Part shown: one piece after another, positions 1 through 4,540 of the stretch
Layout: every line of letters begins with the position of its first letter
How positions within the stretch are numbered: the stretch's first letter is position 1
Assembly (NCBI GenBank): GCA_016181215.1
Contig: JACOZS010000030.1
Coordinates: forward strand, 1 to 8,597
Source: Candidatus Woesearchaeota archaeon
Lineage (GTDB): Archaea > Nanobdellota > Nanobdellia > SCGC-AAA011-G17 > JACOZS01
Direction: 5' to 3'
DNA: 8,597 nucleotides
Made by a program: the position numbers and the translations under genes
Notes under the pieces: generated by a model
Told to the model about the DNA's origin: nothing
Database searches by the model: none
What the model saw: only the letters and a program-made list of their open reading frames with translations

Positions 1-424
1 TTTCTTTAAATCGGTTCCACTCTTCTATTGGAGATTCTAATGCTTTTTTCAGGTTATCGTCTACTCTGCGCCATTCTGCTTCTGCCGCGTCTCCAATTCT
101 ATCTGCTTCTGCATTAACCCTATTATCAAATCTTCCCCATTCTGCCTCTGTTCTTTCGGCGAATCTACCCAGTTCTGCCCTGGTTCTTCTTTCAGCGCGT
201 TGGGCTTCTGCTCCTATCGGACGCAAAACTTCTTTTTCTAATTGTTTTGCTCCTTGTTGGATATTTCCTGGAGCTCTTTCGGCTTCCTTGACTATTTTTC
301 CAAGCGTGCCTTTTCTATACCACTTCTTTTTAGCTTCAGCTTCGCTAATAGTTAAACCTATTATAAGAATTATTAAAATTGATACAATAAGAACATGCTC
401 AATAGTTACATTCTTTTTCGTAAT
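1..424 (-). CDS. Exported or membrane-anchored helical repeat protein, N-terminal part (runs off left edge)
   Basis: I do not recognise the family. The frame is open for 141 codons from 424 to the window edge. It encodes a short basic N-terminus, a hydrophobic stretch at about residues 11-26 (VLIVSILIILIIGLTI), and an AEA|KKK site at about 29-31 that resembles a signal-peptidase cleavage site. The rest is highly charged: from residue 72 there are five consecutive 11-residue units starting with Ala-Glu, which suggests a long amphipathic helix or right-handed coiled coil on the cell surface. The frame has no ATG or GTG before the hydrophobic segment, and a TAA lies just upstream at 442-444. The best start is ATT at 424-422, preceded by AGAGG at 434-430 with 5 bases between, and by a TATA box giving a transcript start near 441. 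ATT starts are rare, so a frameshift or assembly error is an alternative. The C-terminus and function are unknown. Confidence 0.68.
   Translation of the reverse strand, partial: MTKKNVTIEHVLIVSILIILIIGLTISEAEAKKKWYRKGTLGKIVKEAERAPGNIQQGAKQLEKEVLRPIGAEAQRAERRTRAELGRFAERTEAEWGRFDNRVNAEADRIGDAAEAEWRRVDDNLKKALESPIEEWNRFKE
47..211 (-). repeat. Five tandem 33-bp / 11-residue (hendecad) repeats inside the left-edge gene
   Basis: Residues 72-126 divide into five 11-residue units beginning AEAQR, AELGR, AEWGR, AEADR and AEWRR. Each starts with the codons GCA GAA and has Arg at position 5. A sixth, degenerate unit starts at residue 127 (KALES). An 11-residue period with Ala, Leu or Trp at the start fits three turns of a slightly underwound helix, as in right-handed coiled coils or LEA/apolipoprotein-like helices. 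The constant GCAGAA start suggests growth by duplication followed by divergence. Confidence 0.75.
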
Positions 425-460
425 CTCAGCCTCTTTTTTACCTTATTTTAGAGAATTGGG

Positions 461-475
461 TTATTTATAAATATA
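461..475 (-). promoter_or_regulatory. TATA box for the left-edge gene
   Basis: The minus strand reads TATATTTATAAATAA, a good archaeal TATA element. Counting about 26 bases downstream from its centre puts transcription start near 441. That leaves a leader of about 17 bases, holding AGAGG just before the proposed ATT start at 424. Confidence 0.6.
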
Positions 476-476
476 G

Positions 477-492
477 TGGTGGGCCCGGGAGG
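477..492 (-). other. tRNA 3'-end-like 16-mer with CCA (possible attachment-site remnant)
   Basis: The minus strand reads CCTCCCGGGCCCACCA. This has the layout of the last bases of a tRNA: T-stem 3' strand CCTCC, acceptor 3' strand CGGGCCC, discriminator A, then CCA. It is a GC-rich island in AT-rich spacer. No T-loop or other tRNA body is present on its 5' side, where ATTTATCCAT takes the place of a TTCRANY loop, so it is not a working tRNA. Such fragments can be left when integrative elements recombine at tRNA 3' ends. Chance similarity is also possible because GGGCCC is self-complementary. Confidence 0.35.
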
Positions 493-504
493 ATGGATAA
501 ATCC

Positions 505-1173
505 TTATAAATGTTTCTGAGAATGACTTTCTAAAAAGAGGTTATATTTTGATACGTGTTTAGAATTAGCCGGTTGAATCAATTTGAAGAATTTATGAAG
601 CATATCCTCTCCACGCATTGCTATGGTGTGTACTGGCTTCATGTTTTTTTCTTTTCGGGGATATGAATTTCTAGTCGCCCTTAGTCCCAATCCAATTAGT
701 ATTTTTTCGATTTGCACCGCGAGTTTTGGCGAAACTGTTGAAAATTGAACTCTCGGATATAACTTATGATTTTTGGGTTCTAAATATAAACATCCATCCG
801 TATCAAATATTCCTCTGATTAGACTTGTTACTAGTTCGTCTTTTGTTAGAATAAATTTTGGAATTCTGATGTTAAATTTATTTCCCAAAGTTAAACCGAG
901 AATTTTATGTTTAAATTTTACTAATGTGTTAGACCATATCTGAAAGCCATATACGCCGGTGCTTGGCATATCTCTTAGCCGGAGGTCTATATTGTAAATG
1001 GATTTGTAAAGAGGTTTGATTCTAGTTTCGTAGTGCTCCCGATCATCAATAATATGTCCTCTTAATTGATAAAGTCCTTTTGGTTTTCCTTTATTCTCAT
1101 AGAAATTCATACTTCCATCACCTATATGTAAACCTGTTTCTTCTGCGAGTTCTGGGGTTAGTTCTTCTGGCAA
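505..1173 (-). CDS. Free-standing LAGLIDADG homing endonuclease-like protein
   Basis: This is a protein of 222 residues with two LAGLIDADG-type motifs: LAEETGLHIGDG at residues 9-20 and LIRGIFDTDG at 118-127. The acidic residues expected to bind catalytic metal are D19 and D126. Two motifs in one chain imply a monomeric endonuclease with two pseudo-symmetric halves. There are no intein splicing blocks, so it is free-standing or belongs to an unseen intron. The start is TTG at 1173, with GAGGA 7 bases upstream. An ATG in the same frame at 1200-1198 is followed seven codons later by TAA at 1179-1177. The gene may therefore have lost its original start and now begin at TTG, or be decaying. The rest of the frame is intact. 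The true target and host element are not visible. Confidence 0.78.
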   Translation of the reverse strand: MPEELTPELAEETGLHIGDGSMNFYENKGKPKGLYQLRGHIIDDREHYETRIKPLYKSIYNIDLRLRDMPSTGVYGFQIWSNTLVKFKHKILGLTLGNKFNIRIPKFILTKDELVTSLIRGIFDTDGCLYLEPKNHKLYPRVQFSTVSPKLAVQIEKILIGLGLRATRNSYPRKEKNMKPVHTIAMRGEDMLHKFFKLIQPANSKHVSKYNLFLESHSQKHL

Positions 1174-1347
1174 GGATTAGTCCTCTTTTCTTGTCGGCAT
1201 TATTAAGGCTAATGCTAGAATTTTTGAATTGCATAATCCAGGATAATATCTTCTAGTTAATATGTCTTACGCACGTCTTTGTCCAGTGAAATTCTGTCGC
1301 CTTTTGGGATATATGAATTGAAAAATATAGATTAGTATTAAATCTCG

Positions 1348-1376
1348 AAAATCTTTCGGAAAACTTGAAAGATTTT
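1348..1376. repeat. Perfect 10-bp inverted repeat with 9-nt loop
   Basis: AAAATCTTTC (1348-1357) and GAAAGATTTT (1367-1376) are exact reverse complements separated by a 9-base loop. On the plus strand the second arm ends in a T-run. It could be a terminator or an RNA hairpin, but no plus-strand gene is nearby to need one. The stem is AT-rich and only moderately stable. Confidence 0.55.
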
Positions 1377-1545
1377 TGTATAATCTCATTAAAAGATCTT
1401 GTGCTATAAAATTTTAATCATTAATCTAACGAACGAAAAATCAGATTATGAATCTCGGGAAATAGCGATAATAATACTATGTGCTATATTAATGGGGTTT
1501 TCGCATATAGGTAGTTAGGTTGAATAAGTTTGGGGTACAATAATA

Positions 1546-1580
1546 TAAAAACTAAGAGGGCAATTTCTAAAAACTAAAAT
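1546..1580 (-). terminator. Paired T-tracts, likely terminator of the DUF255 gene
   Basis: About 50 bases past the DUF255 stop the minus strand carries TTAGTTTTTA twice (1577-1568 and 1555-1546), the first directly preceded by another TTTTAG run. Archaeal RNA polymerase stops at oligo-T tracts without needing a hairpin, and tandem tracts are typical of such ends. Confidence 0.45.
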
Positions 1581-1584
1581 GGGG

Positions 1585-1621
1585 TCGCCTTACTGACTTC
1601 TTCGCTCATTGACGTTCGCTT
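1585..1621. repeat. Short imperfect direct repeats (TCGCYYAYTGAC type)
   Basis: TCGCCTTACTGAC (1585-1597) and TCGCTCATTGAC (1602-1613) are related units, followed by a partial third, TCGCTT (1616-1621). The block is richer in GC than its surroundings and lies between the DUF255 stop and its T-tracts, so it is probably in the 3' UTR. Its function is unknown. Confidence 0.4.
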
Positions 1622-1626
1622 GGTCT

Positions 1627-3210
1627 TTAACTAAAGTAACGGTTAAATCCATAAAGCCAAAAACTAAAGAAGGTTTGATTAAGGTGAGCTGTTTTAAGTA
1701 TTCCGGAGGTGATTGAAACTACGCGTTCTGTTTCTTTAGAATTTAGGTCTATTAAAGCGTTCAAGAGCATACTGCCTCCTGATGGAAATGGAGAATCATG
1801 CCATAAATAGGAATTATCGAATATTTTCATAGTTGTGTGATAAAGATGACTCTCTTGTATGAATTTAGTTTTGATTTCTTTTATTATACCTTCTGAGTTC
1901 TGCTTTATTTCAGATGCAAATAATAGATAAGAGGAATAATCCTCAAGATATTCTTGAGTTTCTAATGGTTTTTTATTATAAACGACATGATGGAGTTTAT
2001 TAGTAATATGGTGTTTTGTTATATTCTTGAAAAGGTCTTTTCCTAATTTCTCAATTCTTTTATCTTTTAAAGCCTGAGAACATTTTAATAAACTATAAGC
2101 TAAGAAACAATTCCAGGACATTATGGATTTTGTATCGAGTTCTGGTTTGTTCAGTTCATTTCTTTGTTTTTTGTATTTATTAATTATCTTTTCTGCTTGT
2201 TCTTTATTGTTTTGATGATATTCAAAATCTAACCAAGGGACATATCTAGATTCATATAAACCTGCGTCGTATAATCTAAATAGTTTTATGATTTCTGGAT
2301 CTTTGGTTTTTTCTAAGGTATAATAATAACCTTCCCCGTCTTTTGTATCCGCACTTGTTGCACTTCCATATAAGCCTGATTTGAGTTTCATGTTATTTTC
2401 AAGCCAAGAAACTGTTTTCCTTATTGCGTATTCGCATATAGGACTTTTATGTTTTTTGTGAGATTCCGCGCATAATAAAAGCAATGTTGCTTGATCATAA
2501 AGCATTTTTTCAAAATGAGGAATCTTCCATTCAGGATCTGTGGTGTATCTGAAAAAACCGCCTTCTATATGATCGAAGAGTCCTTTCGTTATTAGGTTTT
2601 CAAGTTCCAGTTTTATATTTTGATTTTTATTTAGTAAATAGAGACACGCCATGGCTTGAGGAAATCTTGGGCCCAAGGAACCTTCTTGTATTTGTGTAAC
2701 GGAATTCAGAAGTTTTTTTGCTTCTATTTCATTAATATAATTTATTTTGAAAGGTACTTCTATTTTTTTGTTTTGAAGTTCTTTGTTTTTGCTATAATTT
2801 TCTGATATTAAATTAAGAACTCTAATGAATTCTGGCTTTGGAAGATAAGTTAAAGCATAAAACGGATATTTACTTGAATTAACAAAAACATTTAGAGGCC
2901 AGCCGCCATGACCCTGGGTATTTGTTAGGTATTGCATATAAAATGAATCTATATCTGGATATTCTTCTTTATCTATTTTAATAGAAATAAATTTATCATT
3001 AAGAACTTTAGCAACCTCTTTATCTTTGTAAGACTCATGAGCCATAACATGGCACCAGTGACAAGAGGAATAACCTATGCTTAATAGAAGAGGTTTATTT
3101 TGTTCTTTAGCTAATTCGAAAGGTTTTTCAGAGTAGGGATACCAGTTTACTGGATTATTTTCATGCTGTTGAAGATACAGGCTTTTTTGGTCTTTTAGAT
3201 TATTTAGCAT
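1627..3210 (-). CDS. Thioredoxin-fold DUF255 protein (YyaL/SPATA20-like), compact form
   Basis: This 527-residue protein has an N-terminal thioredoxin-like domain with a CHWCH motif (C50, C53), a QHENNPVNWYPY segment near the start and GGWPLNVF at about 102-109. It is followed by an (alpha/alpha)-barrel domain resembling N-acylglucosamine 2-epimerases, with the family signatures GGFFRYTTD, PHFEKMLYDQ and DSPFPSGGS. Members elsewhere are usually about 650-700 residues, so this copy is short, mainly in the barrel half. The molecular function is not established; a thiol-redox or sugar-related role is only inferred. No signal peptide is seen, so it is probably cytoplasmic. I chose ATG at 3210 because the homologous N-terminus begins there (MLNNLKDQKS) and any upstream start lies inside the tRNA. 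It begins 9 bases after the tRNA 3' end and has no clear Shine-Dalgarno site, so it may be transcribed with the tRNA and released by tRNase Z. Confidence 0.9.
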   Translation of the reverse strand: MLNNLKDQKSLYLQQHENNPVNWYPYSEKPFELAKEQNKPLLLSIGYSSCHWCHVMAHESYKDKEVAKVLNDKFISIKIDKEEYPDIDSFYMQYLTNTQGHGGWPLNVFVNSSKYPFYALTYLPKPEFIRVLNLISENYSKNKELQNKKIEVPFKINYINEIEAKKLLNSVTQIQEGSLGPRFPQAMACLYLLNKNQNIKLELENLITKGLFDHIEGGFFRYTTDPEWKIPHFEKMLYDQATLLLLCAESHKKHKSPICEYAIRKTVSWLENNMKLKSGLYGSATSADTKDGEGYYYTLEKTKDPEIIKLFRLYDAGLYESRYVPWLDFEYHQNNKEQAEKIINKYKKQRNELNKPELDTKSIMSWNCFLAYSLLKCSQALKDKRIEKLGKDLFKNITKHHITNKLHHVVYNKKPLETQEYLEDYSSYLLFASEIKQNSEGIIKEIKTKFIQESHLYHTTMKIFDNSYLWHDSPFPSGGSMLLNALIDLNSKETERVVSITSGILKTAHLNQTFFSFWLYGFNRYFS

Positions 3211-3255
3211 TATGAAAAACGCCTGAGGGAGGACTCGAACCTCCGACCACGTGGT

Positions 3256-3268
3256 TTCAGTCAATAGA
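3256..3268 (-). other. tRNA-Asn intron 2 (13 nt, canonical site 37/38)
   Basis: The intron TCTATTGACTGAA sits after A37. A relaxed bulge-helix-loop can form: CTGT (32-35) against ACTG with one U-U mismatch, the 5' cut in the loop, and an AA^A bulge at the 3' site. The outer helix is the anticodon stem CGTGG/CCACG. That stem needs G31, which lies on the far side of intron 1, so intron 1 probably has to leave first. The boundaries could shift by one A. Confidence 0.75.
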
Positions 3269-3275
3269 TAACAGC

Positions 3276-3295
3276 TTCGCGTTACTTTGAGTAAT
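3276..3295 (-). other. tRNA-Asn intron 1 (20 nt, noncanonical site 30/31)
   Basis: The flanks form a canonical bulge-helix-bulge. Exon CGCG (tRNA 25-28) pairs with intron CGCG across 4 bp. Two 3-nt bulges, TG^A and AA^G, are each cut after their second base. An internal 5-bp intron stem TTACT/AGTAA closes a CAA loop. The cuts predicted from this motif are exactly those needed to restore the anticodon stem, which is independent support. The splicing endonuclease is not in this window. Confidence 0.85.
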
Positions 3296-3346
3296 CACGC
3301 GCTCTACCGACTGAGCTACCCAGGCATAACGGAAAGAGCTTGAGAA

Positions 3347-3358
3347 GTAATTTAAAAA
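3347..3358 (-). promoter_or_regulatory. TATA box of tRNA-Asn, overlapping the T-tract terminator of the upstream small RNA
   Basis: The minus strand reads TTTTTAAATTAC, centred about 27 bases before the tRNA 5' end at 3325. The same T5 run (3358-3354) sits at the expected 3' end of the small RNA transcribed from 3426, so one element may serve as terminator and promoter. Confidence 0.6.
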
Positions 3359-3426
3359 GATGTTGGTTTAGCCCTACTGATTCTCCTGTCTTCATCCATT
3401 AGTCAGCAGGCTTATTGGATAGGGCC
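3354..3426 (-). ncRNA. Candidate small RNA with kink-turn-like core (possibly H/ACA-type guide)
   Basis: This is not a recognised named RNA. A strong TATA box (3457-3447) predicts transcription start at about 3426, exactly the first base of a terminal stem GGCCCUA/UAGGGCU (3426-3420 with 3376-3370). Inside are two opposed single-stranded tracts (UCCAAUAAG and AGAAUCAG), then CCUG/CAGG (3410-3407 with 3388-3385), capped by CUGA-CUAAU-GGAUGA. The cap resembles the box D'/C' kink-loop bound by L7Ae. A T5 run follows at 3358-3354. This layout (lower stem, pocket, upper stem, kink-loop) matches an archaeal H/ACA hairpin. An ACA occurs downstream (3364-3362), but farther from the pocket than usual, so the class is uncertain. 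A C/D RNA is less likely because there is no outer C/D pair. Confidence 0.6.
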
Positions 3427-3446
3427 TGGAATCACATAATTATCTA

Positions 3447-3457
3447 GATATATAAAG
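3447..3457 (-). promoter_or_regulatory. TATA box of the small RNA
   Basis: The minus strand reads CTTTATATATC, beginning directly after the top6A stop codon (3460-3458). Its centre near 3452 is 26 bases from the first base of the small-RNA stem. Confidence 0.65.
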
Positions 3458-4540
3458 TTAATCTAAAAGGTCTTTATTCTTAATTTTTTCTGGCAAATAT
3501 TTCTCTGAAATAAATGAGATTCCACGGGCACTTAATGCCTGTATTTCTGCCTTGGCATTCATTTCCTTCATTTTTTTAAACTGTATCTGCCATGCTTTAT
3601 TATCCTTGAACCATTCATACTCAGAAACCTGTTTGATTCTAGCCACGTCTGTATCTTTCAGCTTAATTAGATGTTTCTTAAGATCATACTTCTCGATATC
3701 CTGCGCGGTTATTCCCAGGTATTTAACACTTGGAATTGTCAGCCGTTCTGAGGCATGAGCCAACGAAATTGAACCGTACTTAATCACAGAATAGATATAA
3801 GCCCCCCAAGGATCAAAATCACAAAGTACATAGATAGGAATTTTTTTTTCTTCATATAATCTCTGCAATAATCTTCTAATTCCCCTTGTGGTCTGACCTT
3901 GAGATGATATGATAATGCAATTATGCTTGTTCCAGAACTTGTCTTCGTTTAATCTTTCCCAGACTGCTGCTTTTTCCATATAAAGAACGTAATCTGCATC
4001 AACTTTCTTGAATTCTATTTCTTCAACTGCACTTGGAATACTCCACCCCCCTGAACCCATCTTGGACCAATCTATTGTGTCTCCTTTGTCTTTTATTACT
4101 ACCTTACCAGCTACGGAACCCAGCTTATTAGCTGAAATATTAAGCTGTTCACGGCTCATTCCTGTTACTAGTTCTAAATCTTCAATGACAGAATCAGATT
4201 CTGACTGTTCATCTACAAGATTAATATTTGTTCCAGGAATTGTACGTTTGGCCATATAGAAGACGTCTCTTAATGAAGCATGTTTTTCCTCTTCAAGGAG
4301 ATTTTTCGAAACTGAAGCGATTTCTATAGTCTGCAGGAATTTCTTTGCGTGAGCTACATTAAAGAAATAACGTTCTGCTTTTTTATCTCCCAAAACCAAG
4401 GTTCTGGATTTTTGATCGAAATTAATATTGCTTAGAGCCCTGATTGGAACTTCTATTTTTGGGTTCTGTGATTTTTCTGCCTGCGCAGCTACATCTTTGC
4501 CTAATTCTTTTAGAGTTTGTGTTGATTTATTTTTTGGCAT
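3458..4540 (-). CDS. top6A: DNA topoisomerase VI subunit A (cleavage subunit)
   Basis: This is the DNA-cutting subunit of type IIB topoisomerase, which forms an A2B2 complex with subunit B to relax and decatenate DNA. The 360 residues are near the usual archaeal length. The winged-helix (CAP-like) domain contains LRDVFYMAKR, where Y95 is the expected active-site tyrosine that bonds to DNA 5' ends. The TOPRIM domain follows, with E189 (YVLYMEK) and the D241-F-D243-P-W-G motif as Mg ligands. SSQGQTTRGIRRLLQRL just before it is characteristic of the Top6A/Spo11 family. The start ATG at 4540 has GGAG at 4550-4547, 6 bases upstream and inside the end of top6B. The two genes overlap by 14 bases, so translation is probably coupled and keeps subunit amounts balanced. 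No defect is seen. Confidence 0.97.
   Translation of the reverse strand: MPKNKSTQTLKELGKDVAAQAEKSQNPKIEVPIRALSNINFDQKSRTLVLGDKKAERYFFNVAHAKKFLQTIEIASVSKNLLEEEKHASLRDVFYMAKRTIPGTNINLVDEQSESDSVIEDLELVTGMSREQLNISANKLGSVAGKVVIKDKGDTIDWSKMGSGGWSIPSAVEEIEFKKVDADYVLYMEKAAVWERLNEDKFWNKHNCIIISSQGQTTRGIRRLLQRLYEEKKIPIYVLCDFDPWGAYIYSVIKYGSISLAHASERLTIPSVKYLGITAQDIEKYDLKKHLIKLKDTDVARIKQVSEYEWFKDNKAWQIQFKKMKEMNAKAEIQALSARGISFISEKYLPEKIKNKDLLD

Larger units (their letters stand above)
1201..1626. other. AT-rich intergenic stretch without a supportable gene
   Basis: In these 426 bases I see no convincing ORF on either strand and no tRNA-like fold. They hold a perfect 10-bp hairpin (1348-1376), a pair of identical TAAAAACTAA decamers (1546-1555 and 1568-1577) acting as T-tracts on the minus strand, and a short GC-richer imperfect repeat block (1585-1621). 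Short echoes also recur, such as AATCTCG (1341 and 1451 areas) and GTGCTATA (1401 and 1481 areas). It could be the decayed remains of a mobile element upstream of the endonuclease gene. Confidence 0.5.
3220..3325 (-). tRNA. tRNA-Asn(GUU) with two introns
   Basis: The minus strand begins GCCTGGG (acceptor) TA GCTC-AGTCGGTA-GAGC (D arm) and ends GGAGG-TTCGAGT-CCTCC (T arm) CTCAGGC and discriminator G. The acceptor pairs in all seven positions with one G-U. The 57 bases between D and T arms are too long. Removing 20 nt (3295-3276) and 13 nt (3268-3256) gives a perfect anticodon arm, CGTGG-CTGTTAA-CCACG, and a 73-nt tRNA with anticodon GTT at 3272-3270. G73 and the CTGTTAA loop fit archaeal tRNA-Asn. 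CCA is not encoded. A TATA-like TTTTTAAATTA lies about 27 bases upstream. Single-intron readings were tried and fail: Phe GAA leaves a broken stem with the wrong discriminator, and Ser TGA lacks U33 and a long variable arm. Confidence 0.92.

Noticed and set aside
1..211. CRISPR-like array from the 33-bp periodicity at the left edge
   Set aside because: The repeats are contiguous, in frame, diverged at the DNA level and without spacers; they encode protein repeats.
288..470. Plus-strand 60-residue hydrophobic ORF
   Set aside because: It is antisense to the signal-peptide region of the left-edge gene and explained by it.
477..530. 3' half of a split tRNA
   Set aside because: A split 3' half would include a complete T arm. 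No TTCRANY loop or GGAGG strand precedes the CCTCC.
3211..3264. Longer DUF255 start giving 18 extra N-terminal residues
   Set aside because: It would place coding sequence inside the tRNA-Asn gene, and the family N-terminus begins at the ATG at 3210.
3220..3325. tRNA-Phe(GAA) or tRNA-Ser(TGA) with one intron
   Set aside because: The Phe reading leaves an unpaired anticodon stem and a G discriminator. The Ser reading lacks U33 and the long variable arm. The two-intron Asn reading pairs perfectly.
3354..3426. Standard C/D box guide RNA
   Set aside because: Only one CUGA/GAUGA pair is present and no terminal box C and box D flank the ends.
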